DNA of 16,058 nt from an uncultured Rhizobiaceae group bacterium (GCA_937951455.1 CALFBU010000100.1:1-16058); one strand, 5' to 3'; counted from the first letter of the stretch, positions 1 through 7,540 are shown. Notes: generated by a model not told the origin, from the letters alone. Made by a program: numbers and translations.

Positions 1-32
1 TTGGAAGCGGTATTTTCATTTTCATTTGTCAT
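1..32 (-). CDS. Possible 5' end of a minus-strand gene leaving the window
   Basis: Reading leftward on the minus strand, an ATG at 32 opens a frame that stays open to the window edge (starts MTNENENTAS). A second frame starting at 25 or 19 is also open. The ATG lies about 31 bases after the stop of the HugZ-like gene, a distance that would suit an operon, but no clear ribosome binding site is visible. Ten codons are too few to identify a product. This may equally be plain intergenic DNA. Confidence 0.2.
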   Translation of the reverse strand, partial: MTNENENTAS

Positions 33-63
33 TGAAAGACTATTGGCGAAACTTATAAAGAGT

Positions 64-561
64 TCAACCCACTAAACTCGAGATGTCGTCTTTGTCCAAA
101 TGATAAGCCTTGCCAAAGCCGCCATTAAGATAAGCGCGCTCAAGCTCTATCGGGTAAAATCCAAAGTCCAAAAAGTCTATGTAAAGCTCTGCCTTTGGAT
201 GTGTCTTGATAAAAACCTGCCTAAAATCAGCGCGCCGTTCATGGTCATTAGGCATTCTGGCAGCACGCCCTACAAATGTTATTCTTGCATAGGCCAGACC
301 ATCGCCCTTACCAGGCTCACCCAACATAAGACAACATTTATTATCTTCTAAAAGGCATTTGGAGTGAAGCGACAAATCGGAACCCGCAAAAAACAAACCC
401 GTTGATTTTGAAAAGCTTGCCGCGACCCTGCTTACCAAAGGAAATCCTGAACTTGTGTCATTCACACCAAGCGAAGCATATTTTGTATTTTCCAATAAAG
501 TGCGAGTGAGTTCAAAAGCTTCATCATCCGTTTTTCGAATGGGGTCAATCTTTTCATTCAT
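64..561 (-). CDS. HugZ-like pyridoxamine 5'-phosphate oxidase-family protein
   Basis: A 165-aa protein of the split-barrel FMN-binding PPOX superfamily, closest by eye to the HugZ/HutZ heme-utilisation branch. Visible features are an N-terminal helix followed by TLLENTKYASLGV (about 21-33), PLVSRVAASF (41-50), a GLFFAGSDLSLHSKCLLED strand-helix unit (55-73), then KCCLML and ARITFVGRA (about 75-100). The C-terminal LNGGFGKAYHL (145-155) is typical of HugZ-type proteins. Family members bind FMN or heme and act in the cytoplasm; the substrate here is unknown. The start at 561 is preferred because AAGGA lies about 9 bases upstream. The open frame extends to 675, but that part overlaps the divergent ligase gene and its promoter. 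The protein is shorter than HugZ proteins that carry an extra C-terminal DUF2470-like domain, which is not seen here. Confidence 0.8.
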   Translation of the reverse strand: MNEKIDPIRKTDDEAFELTRTLLENTKYASLGVNDTSSGFPLVSRVAASFSKSTGLFFAGSDLSLHSKCLLEDNKCCLMLGEPGKGDGLAYARITFVGRAARMPNDHERRADFRQVFIKTHPKAELYIDFLDFGFYPIELERAYLNGGFGKAYHLDKDDISSLVG

Positions 562-577
562 AACGCTATTTTCCTTG

Positions 578-606
578 TTCACAGCCGCAGCTTCTGTCGC
601 TATAAC
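578..606 (+). promoter_or_regulatory. Near-consensus sigma-70-type promoter for the acyl-CoA ligase operon
   Basis: TTCACA (578-583, 5 of 6 matches to TTGACA) is separated by 17 bases from TATAAC (601-606, 5 of 6 matches to TATAAT). Transcription would begin near 613, giving a leader of about 23 bases before the ATG at 636. The element lies in the 74-base region between the divergent HugZ-like and ligase genes. Predicted by inspection only. Confidence 0.55.
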
Positions 607-635
607 ATAGACAAAAATTCTTGGAGGAGAACCCC

Positions 636-2261
636 ATGCTTGGACAAATGATGGATCAGGAACTGCTGATTTCAAGCATCATCGATCACGCTGCACGCTA
701 CCATGGTGATACTGAAGTTGTTTCAGTAAATACAGATGGATCACAAACACGTACAAATTATAAAGCGGTACAAAAACGCGCGAAAAACTTAGCCTCTGCC
801 CTAACGAAGCGCGGCATGGAACGCTCAGACCGCATCGCAACGATTGCATGGAATAATCACCGTCATTTTGAACTTTATTACGGCATCTCAGGCGCAGGAC
901 TTGTTTGCCATACTGTAAACCCACGCCTCTTCCCCGAACAGTTGATCTACATTCTCACTCATGCTGAAGACAAGGTTGTGTTCTTTGACGCGACCTTCAT
1001 TCCGCTGGTGGATGGCGTGCGCTCTCACCTGCCACACATCAAACACTGGATTTTGATGGAAGCACGCAGCGATGAAATGGCCAGCCAACATGACTGGATG
1101 GAATTCTACGAAGATCTGGTAGAAGAAGGCGACGATGATTATCAATGGCCTTCGGATTTAAAAGAGCGTGACGCATCATCGCTTTGCTATACCTCTGGCA
1201 CAACTGGCAATCCCAAAGGTGTACTATATTCACACCGCTCAACGCTTTTGCATGCGATGATGTCGGCAACGCCTGATGTCATGAATTTCTCTGCACGGGA
1301 TTGCCTGTTGCCAGTTGTACCCATGTTCCATGTTAACGCTTGGGGCTCACCGTATGCCGCAGCATTGGCAGGCGCAAAAATGGTTATGCCGGGACCAGGA
1401 CTTGACGGCAAAAGCCTGGCGACATTATTTAACGATGAAAAAGTCACCATAGCAGCTGGCGTGCCCACCATATGGGCTGGCCTTATTCAATACCTTGAAT
1501 CAACCAATACCAAACTACCGCATATGAAGCGCACCGTAATTGGCGGTTCTGCTTGTCCGCCTGTCATGATCGACAAATTCAGAGATGATTACGATGTAGA
1601 AGTCTTGCACGCATGGGGCATGACCGAGATGTCGCCGCTTGGTTCCGTAAACAATCTGAAAAATAAACAGCTTGATTTACCTGATGAAGAAAAGAAAACA
1701 ATTCGCCTTAATCAAGGCCGCCCACCCTTTGGTATGGAGCTTGCAATCTTTGACGAAGACTTCAACCAACTCCCGAATGATGGCGTCACTCAGGGTGATC
1801 TTCATTGCCGTGGTCCTTGGGTATTAGATGAATACTTCCTCGCTGAAAAAGGTACAACCCTGAATAACGGTTGGTTTGATACAGGCGACGTTGCAACGCT
1901 GGATGAAGATGGCTTCATGACCATTAAAGACCGCTCAAAGGACATCATCAAATCTGGTGGAGAGTGGATTTCAACCGTGGAACTTGAAAACATCGCCGTC
2001 GGCCATCCTGAAGTTTCGGCAGCCGCTGCCATCGCAGCAAAACACGAGAAATGGGACGAGCGCCCGGTAATTCTGGCTGTAAAAACGGAAGGTGCCAAAC
2101 TTTCAGAAGCTGACTTATTAAGCTATTACGACGATAAAATCGCCAAATGGCAAATACCCGATATGGTGATCTTCGTTGACCAACTGCCAATCGGCGCTAC
2201 AGGCAAAATATTGAAAAAAGAACTCAGAGCAGAATACGAAAACGTACTACTAGGCAATTAG
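636..2261 (+). CDS. Fatty acyl-CoA ligase (acyl-CoA synthetase, ANL superfamily)
   Basis: A 541-aa AMP-forming enzyme that activates a carboxylic acid, probably a medium- or long-chain fatty acid, to its CoA thioester in two steps through an acyl-adenylate. Motifs in order: the phosphate-binding loop [10 protein letters not shown] (186-195); [11 protein letters not shown] (227-237); the adenine-site motif [10 protein letters not shown] (325-334); GWFDTGDV (412-419) with the ribose-binding Asp; the hinge region [15 protein letters not shown] (432-446); and GATGKILKK (520-528) with the catalytic Lys524. Length and motifs are those of a complete FadD/AlkK-type enzyme. The start at 636 is chosen because GGAGGAG (623-629) sits 6 bases upstream; the in-frame TTG at 621 lies ahead of that site. 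It leads a tight unit with the membrane redox genes downstream, with a 15-base gap. Chain-length specificity cannot be read from sequence. Confidence 0.93.
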   Translation: MLGQMMDQELLISSIIDHAARYHGDTEVVSVNTDGSQTRTNYKAVQKRAKNLASALTKRGMERSDRIATIAWNNHRHFELYYGISGAGLVCHTVNPRLFPEQLIYILTHAEDKVVFFDATFIPLVDGVRSHLPHIKHWILMEARSDEMASQHDWMEFYEDLVEEGDDDYQWPSDLKERDASSLCYTSGTTGNPKGVLYSHRSTLLHAMMSATPDVMNFSARDCLLPVVPMFHVNAWGSPYAAALAGAKMVMPGPGLDGKSLATLFNDEKVTIAAGVPTIWAGLIQYLESTNTKLPHMKRTVIGGSACPPVMIDKFRDDYDVEVLHAWGMTEMSPLGSVNNLKNKQLDLPDEEKKTIRLNQGRPPFGMELAIFDEDFNQLPNDGVTQGDLHCRGPWVLDEYFLAEKGTTLNNGWFDTGDVATLDEDGFMTIKDRSKDIIKSGGEWISTVELENIAVGHPEVSAAAAIAAKHEKWDERPVILAVKTEGAKLSEADLLSYYDDKIAKWQIPDMVIFVDQLPIGATGKILKKELRAEYENVLLGN

Positions 2262-2276
2262 TCAGAAGCAGGAATA

Positions 2277-2654
2277 ATGGATCAGGCACAGGCAATATTT
2301 TTTGCCTTCCAAATTTGGTGTAGTATCGGGGCGCTCATTGCCCTGTTCTTCCTGACAATCGGTATCGACCGGATTGATGAAGATGCGCAGGGTGCTTATG
2401 TTTTTAGATTACTTTTAATTCCTGCAATTTTATTAATCTGGCCGCTCGTTTTGTGGCGATGGTTCATACTGGAAACCGAGAGGGATGCTTGGCCTAATCG
2501 CCATCGTCCGCCACGTCATGCGCACTTTTGGGTAGCTATCGCTTTGGCCGTTTTCATACCTGTAATTATTCTTGTAAGCCTTTCAGTACGCCAAACATGG
2601 CCTGTGGATTTTGAGCCACAGAAGCTTTCTCTACTTGAGGAGCGTAAATCGTGA
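2277..2654 (+). CDS. Small three-TM membrane protein of the Rieske operon
   Basis: A 125-aa integral membrane protein with three predicted helices at about 8-29, 43-63 and 83-104. A charged, His-rich loop lies between helices 2 and 3 (WRWFILETERDAWPNRHRPPRHAHF, within 59-84), and a short soluble tail follows the third helix. I do not recognise a named family. The start at 2277 has AGGAA just upstream (about 2269-2273), 15 bases after the ligase stop. Its stop overlaps the GTG start of the next gene (GTGA), so translation is probably coupled to the ferric-reductase-like/Rieske gene. From position alone it is probably an accessory or structural subunit of the same membrane complex. The His-rich loop might contact a cofactor, but that is a guess. 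Confidence 0.75.
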   Translation: MDQAQAIFFAFQIWCSIGALIALFFLTIGIDRIDEDAQGAYVFRLLLIPAILLIWPLVLWRWFILETERDAWPNRHRPPRHAHFWVAIALAVFIPVIILVSLSVRQTWPVDFEPQKLSLLEERKS

Positions 2655-3712
2655 GCGTCAAATATATTCCTGTTCAATGGAACAATAACAAATGGAAGTA
2701 TAACGCCGTCATGCTGGCGAGTGTTTTTGCATATTTGTGGATATTCATTTTTGTAACACCTGATTTGATGTCGAACGAGGGACGGATCAATGGAGCGGTA
2801 CACAATGCTCGCGCCTTTGGTTCATGCGCGTTTTTGATGCTCAGCGTTATTTTATGTATCGGGCCTTTGGCTAGATTGGATAATCGCTTCTTGCCGCTAC
2901 TTTATAACAGACGCCACTTTGGCGTGATGACGGCATTCGTTGCCATCACCCATGCGAGCTATATCATCAATTGGTATTTTGCATTTTCACCATCCAATAA
3001 ATACGAGGCCTTGCTGTTTAGTAATACAAGTTATGGACAGCTTTCTGGTTTCCCCTTTGAAGTCTTTGGCATCTTCGCACTATTCTGTCTGGTTATTTTG
3101 GCTGCAACAAGCCATGACTTCTGGTTGAAATTTCTAACGCCCCGCATTTGGAAACGCATTCATTATCTGATTTACGCAGCCTATATTTCCGTTGTCGCAC
3201 ATGTTGGCCTTGGCATTCTACAAGACCAACAAAATCACACATTTACTGTAATCTTCATTCTTGCAGCAATCGTTGTGGCGACACTTCATGTGATGGCAGC
3301 ACTGCACGAGAAAAAACACGGCGACCCTTTGGCTGCTGAATCAGGTGACTGGGTTAAAGTTTGCGAAACGACAGACATGCAGGAGGGCTATGCAAAAATT
3401 GCCCAATTAACGGCCAAGGAACGTGTGGCGATTTTCCTCCATGAAGGAAAACTTTCTGCTATTTCCAATGCCTGCGCACACCAAAACGGTCCTCTGGGTG
3501 AAGGCAAGATCATACGGTGTCTTGTTACTTGTCCATGGCATGGGTTTCAGTATGACGTGACCAATGGTTCGTCACCTGCACCCTTTACCGAAAAAGTGCC
3601 CACCTATAATCTGAAAGTGGAAGGCAATACTATTCTTGTAGACCGCCATGCAAACGAACCTGGCACATACGTTGAGCCCGTTCCTTTAAATATACAAGGA
3701 GCTGCAGCATGA
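2651..3712 (+). CDS. Ferric-reductase-like transmembrane domain fused to a Rieske [2Fe-2S] domain
   Basis: A 353-aa fusion. Residues 19-217 form about six TM helices (19-36, 56-74, 88-110, 136-155, 170-188, 197-217) resembling the heme-b-binding ferric reductase/YedZ-MsrQ fold. Candidate heme ligands are His101, His171 and His184; the last two are 13 residues apart, as in YedZ-type proteins. Residues about 233-335 are a Rieske ferredoxin domain with CAH (275-277) and CPWH (294-297), the C-x-H...C-x2-H ligand set, plus an extra Cys290. The Rieske domain follows the last helix and a KKHGDP linker, so it should sit on one membrane face and pass electrons to or from the membrane hemes. GTG start by GTGA overlap with the upstream gene; its own stop overlaps the next gene by ATGA. 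The physiological donor and acceptor are unknown. Confidence 0.88.
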   Translation: MSVKYIPVQWNNNKWKYNAVMLASVFAYLWIFIFVTPDLMSNEGRINGAVHNARAFGSCAFLMLSVILCIGPLARLDNRFLPLLYNRRHFGVMTAFVAITHASYIINWYFAFSPSNKYEALLFSNTSYGQLSGFPFEVFGIFALFCLVILAATSHDFWLKFLTPRIWKRIHYLIYAAYISVVAHVGLGILQDQQNHTFTVIFILAAIVVATLHVMAALHEKKHGDPLAAESGDWVKVCETTDMQEGYAKIAQLTAKERVAIFLHEGKLSAISNACAHQNGPLGEGKIIRCLVTCPWHGFQYDVTNGSSPAPFTEKVPTYNLKVEGNTILVDRHANEPGTYVEPVPLNIQGAAA

Positions 3713-4470
3713 TTGAAAAAAAGCCGCCTTTCTTTGTAGGTTACCTTGGCATACCAAAAGCTCTAAAAGGCTTTTTGCTTAAACTGTCACTTCTTATTTT
3801 TGCAGGCTTTATTGCAGGTGCGGTATTGGCAGGTGCAACGCAAGATGATCCTGGACAAGCCGGCTTTCGTTTTGATTACGGTCGCCAAACCGTAACAGGT
3901 GTATTGGAAACAACACCCTATCCACTGCTCTATGTCACGGAAGGAAACGAGCGCATCAAGGAAGGGCGAACCATGATGCTTTCCGGGCAAGGCAAGACCC
4001 CCATAATGGCAAACCTCCCAAAACTGGAAGGCAAGCAGGTCAAAGTATCGGGCATCATTCTAAAACGTGGCGAACTCGACATGTTACAGGTAGCAGGCGG
4101 AAACCGCGGCATAGAAGATTTGTCCCGCGAAGGACAAATTCCAAGCAGCGAACCGCTTGGCAGATGGGAGCTTCAGGGTGAAATTTGTGATGGCAAATGT
4201 CTAGCAGGAGCGATGAACCCTGGCCGTGGACTGGCACATAAAGCCTGCGCAAATCTTTGTCTGCTTGCCGATATCCCCCCTGTATTCGTTTCAAGCAATC
4301 CGGTGCAAGGTGAAGAATTCTTGTTGGTTGCAGGACCAGATGGTGGCCCTTTCCCGAGGGAATTATATCACTACGTCGGACAATTTCTTGAGCTTGAGGC
4401 AAACCTTGAAAGGCGTGGCGACTTGCTGGTTTTGATCGTCGATCCTGATCATATCAAGGCAATCAAATGA
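3709..4470 (+). CDS. Membrane-anchored protein with a Cys/His cluster (Cx3C-x12-Hx2Cx3C)
   Basis: A 253-aa protein with one N-terminal TM segment (about 22-44) and a large, mostly beta-rich soluble domain that is probably periplasmic. No named domain recognised. Its conspicuous feature is a cysteine/histidine cluster: C160, C164, H177, C180, C184, spaced Cx3C-x12-Hx2Cx3C, with GEIC before it and LADIPPVF after it. These are its only cysteines. That pattern suggests a metal, heme or iron-sulfur site, or redox-active thiols. It is not a classical CxxCH heme c motif. I have an impression, not checked, that proteins with this kind of motif occur near ferric-reductase-like genes elsewhere. ATGA overlaps at both ends couple it to the Rieske fusion and to the small protein downstream, so it is probably a soluble-side subunit of the same electron-transfer complex. 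Confidence 0.78.
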   Translation: MIEKKPPFFVGYLGIPKALKGFLLKLSLLIFAGFIAGAVLAGATQDDPGQAGFRFDYGRQTVTGVLETTPYPLLYVTEGNERIKEGRTMMLSGQGKTPIMANLPKLEGKQVKVSGIILKRGELDMLQVAGGNRGIEDLSREGQIPSSEPLGRWELQGEICDGKCLAGAMNPGRGLAHKACANLCLLADIPPVFVSSNPVQGEEFLLVAGPDGGPFPRELYHYVGQFLELEANLERRGDLLVLIVDPDHIKAIK

Positions 4471-4721
4471 AAAAAATAATTTCCCTTTTTATAGTAACAG
4501 CAACCGGTTTTGTGCTTTTATACATATCCCGATTTTGGCTTTTCAACCTTTGGGATAGACCCGGGCTTTTTGAATTAAAAGCACTACCACCGCAAGGTGG
4601 GCTTTTGAACATTTGGTTGAGAGGAACAGGTTTGGGCCCTTTTGAGTTGATGATCTGGGCTATCGGCGGCTTTTTGATACTGACCTTGCTGGAAAAAGCA
4701 TTCAGCCAACTAAACAAGTAA
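4467..4721 (+). CDS. Small two-TM protein ending the Rieske operon
   Basis: An 84-aa protein with helices at about 4-22 and 61-78. Between them is a probably extracytoplasmic loop rich in Gly and Pro (DRPGLFELKALPPQGG, 30-45). The ATG at 4467 overlaps the TGA of the preceding gene (ATGA), supporting translational coupling. No family recognised. An antisense frame covers almost the same span, but this frame has the operon overlap and membrane-helix composition of a real gene. From context, probably a small stabilising subunit of the putative redox complex. Confidence 0.65.
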   Translation: MKKIISLFIVTATGFVLLYISRFWLFNLWDRPGLFELKALPPQGGLLNIWLRGTGLGPFELMIWAIGGFLILTLLEKAFSQLNK

Positions 4722-4741
4722 TGCGATTAATTGTAATGTGT

Positions 4742-4774
4742 AAACAGACCAGATACACCTTCAAATTCCTGTTT
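4742..4774 (+). terminator. Weak inverted repeat after the Rieske operon
   Basis: AAACAG (4742-4747) pairs with CTGTTT (4769-4774) across a 21-base loop, followed by a short T/G-rich stretch. Arms are short and the loop long, so this is a poor terminator candidate. It marks the 71-base gap between the redox operon and the glycosyltransferase gene. I see no convincing promoter in that gap, although one is expected. Confidence 0.2.
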
Positions 4775-4792
4775 GTGTTATGAGAATTGAAT

Positions 4793-5929
4793 ATGAAAAA
4801 TATTATTATTTTGCCTTCAATCCATAATCTGAAAATCTGGCCAACGCTCATGAACAAGATTCTTCATGATCTGGTTCATTCGCTCAACAAACACAATGTT
4901 TTCATTCTACTCGTAAACCCACCAGCGAATATAAATGAATATTTCCAGCAGTATGAAAATACCAAAATAATCATCAAACAGGTCAAGTACGGTGATTTTA
5001 CTGCCATTAAAACTCACCTCGAAGCACTGATTGATGAGTATGACATAGACATCGCTACAAATGTTTTGGGCGGCGGGCAATATGTTGGCCAAATCATTGT
5101 CGATGCCTGCAAGGGTAGAAAAACAAAAACTGTCCTGAGAGTTTCAGGATCAGAGATAGATGCCAAAATATTCATCCACGGCAATGCCTATAAATATTCT
5201 GACGACTATTTGAAAGACTCAGCCATTCAACTTTCAAATTTTCAGTCTTGTGACAAAATTCTTGTCATGTCCCAAGCAGAAAAAAAACGTATTAGGTCTT
5301 TTGTTGATGATGCGGATAAAATTCTCATAGCTCCTAGGGGCATCGATACCGATTACTTTGACTGTGATTTGCCTGACTTCTTTACAGGAAAAAGAAATCG
5401 GATGAACGTCCTCTACCTTGGCAGGGACAGTCGCGAAAAAGGCTCGGATATTGCCTTTGACATTGTAAAAAAATCAGATCAACTTGATTTGAATACTGTC
5501 TTTAATTTTGCAGGAAATTTTTCAGACAAAACGGTGGAAACCTTTAAAGACCAACGAAACCTCAACTTCTTAGGTTATTTATCAGGCGATGAAATAAAAC
5601 ATATAATTGCAGAAAATGACGTCATGATATTGCCAAGCAGACTTGATGCCCTACCACAGTCACTGCTCGAATGTATGGCCTCAAAACGAATATGCATTGT
5701 GCCAGAGCATTTGTTTGCTGATTTTATTGATCATGAAAAGAACGGCTTAGTATGTAAATTGGACGCTTCTTTTTTCTTGAGCGCCATTCGTGACCTATTA
5801 GAAAACCCCAATCGCGGCATCAAAATCTGTAATGCTGCAAGATCGTTTATTAAGACAAATTTAGATTCCCAAACATGTTCCCAGAACTATGAAAAAGCAG
5901 TTACAGGAGATGTAATTGAAAATTCTTAA
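4793..5929 (+). CDS. Glycosyltransferase family 4 (GT-B fold)
   Basis: A 378-aa retaining glycosyltransferase of the GT4 (glycosyl transferase group 1) type, expected to move a sugar from a nucleotide-sugar onto a lipid-linked or surface glycan at the inner membrane. The N-terminal acceptor half is divergent. The C-terminal donor half shows PRGIDTDYF (181-189), VLYLGRDSREKGSD (206-219) with the Arg/Lys phosphate-binding pair, FLGYLSGDEI (259-268), and PSRLDALPQSLLECMASK (281-298). In the last motif Asp285 replaces the first Glu of the usual E-x7-E. ATG at 4793 is chosen over the in-frame TTG at 4787; the only Shine-Dalgarno-like match nearby is weak (GAGAA, 4782-4786). Two 60-base lines from this gene and the next were each about 37% GC, against 48-58% in lines from the ligase and binding-protein genes, suggesting separate ancestry. 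Confidence 0.85.
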   Translation: MKNIIILPSIHNLKIWPTLMNKILHDLVHSLNKHNVFILLVNPPANINEYFQQYENTKIIIKQVKYGDFTAIKTHLEALIDEYDIDIATNVLGGGQYVGQIIVDACKGRKTKTVLRVSGSEIDAKIFIHGNAYKYSDDYLKDSAIQLSNFQSCDKILVMSQAEKKRIRSFVDDADKILIAPRGIDTDYFDCDLPDFFTGKRNRMNVLYLGRDSREKGSDIAFDIVKKSDQLDLNTVFNFAGNFSDKTVETFKDQRNLNFLGYLSGDEIKHIIAENDVMILPSRLDALPQSLLECMASKRICIVPEHLFADFIDHEKNGLVCKLDASFFLSAIRDLLENPNRGIKICNAARSFIKTNLDSQTCSQNYEKAVTGDVIENS

Positions 5930-7115
5930 TCTAATTGCAAGCGAACATGTAACAAACGAAATAAAAGCTAAAAACATTAGCGAACTCGTTTTCAAAGAGT
6001 GCGAACTTTATCATCATGGCATCAATGATTTTTCGATTGAACTGTCTGCGCTAGAAGATAAAGATTATATCATCTTCAGCCTATGCCCTAACGCTGTTTC
6101 CAATGCTCATTTGCGAGACGGGCTTTTAAGTCTTTTGCAACGCAAGCATGGATTTATCTATTGCCCACCTTTTTACAGCGATAAAAGCAACGCTCAGTTT
6201 GAGAATTATGATTTGTCAGACATAGCAATTGTTTCCTGTGATATTAAGAACGAGAAACTATCATCAGAGATCGCGGAGATATTCACCCTTGATGGGCTGA
6301 TACTGAATGCAGAAAAATTTTCAAAATACGCATCGGAAAATCATCTAAGGTCACCTTTGAATATAAAAGACATACTGGCGTTTGTGAAATTCAGCATTAA
6401 GCAAAACGACTTTATGTTCCGACGCGCTGCGCTCTTCACCTCCGCAAAACGCGTACTCCTTGGCGCAAAGAATCCAGAACATGAGTGTATCACACACAGG
6501 CTGCAAACAGTTAAAACACACCATGAAAACTACTTATATTTTTTCCCTAAGTTAAAGTTAAATCTTAAAGACTTGGAAGTTCATAAAAACAAATCCAGTT
6601 TGCTTTATTTATCTAGGTATTTTTCGGGATATGGCACACCTGAAATATCAATTGCGCACAGGGATGTTATATCCATAATCCATTATAATCTGATTTGGCA
6701 CTTGGTGCGTAGTGGCCATACAAAACATACAAATCTCGCAATCAAACTGGCAAAAAAATTTGATGAAGAAAAAACTGTTTATTCCGCGCGTCCTGAACTT
6801 AACATAATTCATAAGTTTCTTGTATCGGAAACGCCAAAGCTTGCCTCCGAACTTTTTAATGAAACATCAAAAGACCTTGCAAAAACTGTTCGGAACAATA
6901 CCGAAGCGATAGAGATACTTTTTGATTCAATCTATGACATGAATAGAATTTCAGAGCTCTCTAATGAAACCATGCTTAACTTGTTTTTCGATGACGCAGT
7001 AAAGCAAACGGAACGGAAGAACCAAAAAGTCACCATCAAAACTTCACTGAAGCAGCTCTTCCAGTCCATAAAGGCTTCCTTTCTTTACAGACTTTCACGC
7101 AAACAAAGAGAATGA
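5916..7115 (+). CDS. Unrecognised 399-aa protein paired with the glycosyltransferase
   Basis: I do not recognise a family. The protein is soluble, with no signal peptide or TM segment. The N-terminal 140 residues alternate short hydrophobic strands (MKILNLIA, KDYIIFSLCP, HGFIYCPPF, DIAIVSCDI) in an alpha/beta pattern that could be Rossmann-like. Residues about 155-370 look mainly helical and the C-terminal 40 residues are strongly basic. The start is TTG at 5916, supported by ACAGGAGA (5903-5910) 5 bases upstream, and it overlaps the glycosyltransferase gene by 14 bases, so the two are co-translated. It shares the AT-rich composition of that gene. From context it probably acts in the same polysaccharide or surface-glycan step, perhaps as a second divergent transferase or a modification enzyme. 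That is inference only. Confidence 0.7.
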   Translation: MKILNLIASEHVTNEIKAKNISELVFKECELYHHGINDFSIELSALEDKDYIIFSLCPNAVSNAHLRDGLLSLLQRKHGFIYCPPFYSDKSNAQFENYDLSDIAIVSCDIKNEKLSSEIAEIFTLDGLILNAEKFSKYASENHLRSPLNIKDILAFVKFSIKQNDFMFRRAALFTSAKRVLLGAKNPEHECITHRLQTVKTHHENYLYFFPKLKLNLKDLEVHKNKSSLLYLSRYFSGYGTPEISIAHRDVISIIHYNLIWHLVRSGHTKHTNLAIKLAKKFDEEKTVYSARPELNIIHKFLVSETPKLASELFNETSKDLAKTVRNNTEAIEILFDSIYDMNRISELSNETMLNLFFDDAVKQTERKNQKVTIKTSLKQLFQSIKASFLYRLSRKQRE

Positions 7116-7137
7116 AAAAGCTAATTACTTTAATTCT

Positions 7138-7153
7138 TTTACGTTCACGTAAA
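7138..7153. promoter_or_regulatory. 16-bp perfect dyad upstream of the SCP2 gene (candidate operator)
   Basis: TTTACGT-TC-ACGTAAA is a perfect inverted repeat with 7-base arms and a 2-base spacer. It ends just upstream of the candidate -35 TTGCAA (7156-7161) that pairs with TATATG (7178-7183, 16-base spacer). It is not followed by a T-run, so it is more likely a protein-binding site than a terminator. A second, looser repeat (AAATGTT 7151-7157 with AACATTT 7172-7178) overlaps it. The regulator is unknown. Confidence 0.4.
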
Positions 7154-7216
7154 TGTTGCAATTTGAATCCAAACATTTATATGTGAGAAGAACATTCTAT
7201 AATGAGGAGATATTCC

Positions 7217-7513
7217 ATGAGCATTGAAGCAGCAGCAGAAGCAATCAAAGCAAAAGTAAGTGGCGGAAGTGGCATTGGCGCAACTGTAAAGTTCGATTGT
7301 GGTGATGATGGCTGTGTATTCATCGACGGCAATGCAACACCGCCAACCGTATCAACGGAAAACCAGGACGCTGATTGCACAGTTGTTTGCGAAAAAGACG
7401 TACTCGATTCATTGATTGCTGGTGATCTGGACCCAACCGCTGCCTTCATGCAGGGCAAAATCAAAGTTGAAGGCGACATGGGCGTTGCCATGAAACTAAG
7501 CTCAATTCTGTAA
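7217..7513 (+). CDS. Stand-alone SCP2 sterol-binding-domain protein
   Basis: A 98-aa protein consisting of a single sterol-carrier-protein-2-like domain, a fold with a hydrophobic cavity that binds lipids or acyl-CoA. Visible are the N-terminal helix SIEAAAEAIKAK, the GIGATVKFDCGDDGCVFIDG beta-hairpin (about 23-42), a DADCTVVCEKDVLDSLIAGDLDP segment, and the C-terminal AFMQGKIKVEGDMGVAMKLSSIL, which is the most recognisable part of the family. The start at 7217 has GAGGAG (7204-7209) 7 bases upstream; the ATG at 7202 lies ahead of that site. Four cysteines in 98 residues is a little unusual. It appears to be a one-gene unit ended by a strong hairpin terminator. The ligand is unknown; a role in lipid handling fits the nearby acyl-CoA ligase only loosely. 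Confidence 0.88.
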   Translation: MSIEAAAEAIKAKVSGGSGIGATVKFDCGDDGCVFIDGNATPPTVSTENQDADCTVVCEKDVLDSLIAGDLDPTAAFMQGKIKVEGDMGVAMKLSSIL

Positions 7514-7540
7514 TCAGTTTATATTACATATTGATTTTTG

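Noticed and set aside
562..675. N-terminal extension of the HugZ-like frame
   Set aside because: It overlaps the divergent promoter and ligase start; a good ribosome binding site supports the start at 561.
1187..1471. Minus-strand open frames inside the ligase gene and similar antisense frames elsewhere
   Set aside because: They lie fully inside well-supported genes and show no recognisable motifs or start sites.
4463..4717. Antisense frame opposite the small 2-TM gene
   Set aside because: The plus-strand frame has the ATGA overlap and helix composition of an operon member; the antisense frame looks like its shadow.
7198..7203. TATAAT as a perfect -10 box before the SCP2 gene
   Set aside because: Transcription would start near 7210, after the ribosome binding site at 7204-7209, so it is a poor fit to the start at 7217; TATATG at 7178 is more consistent.
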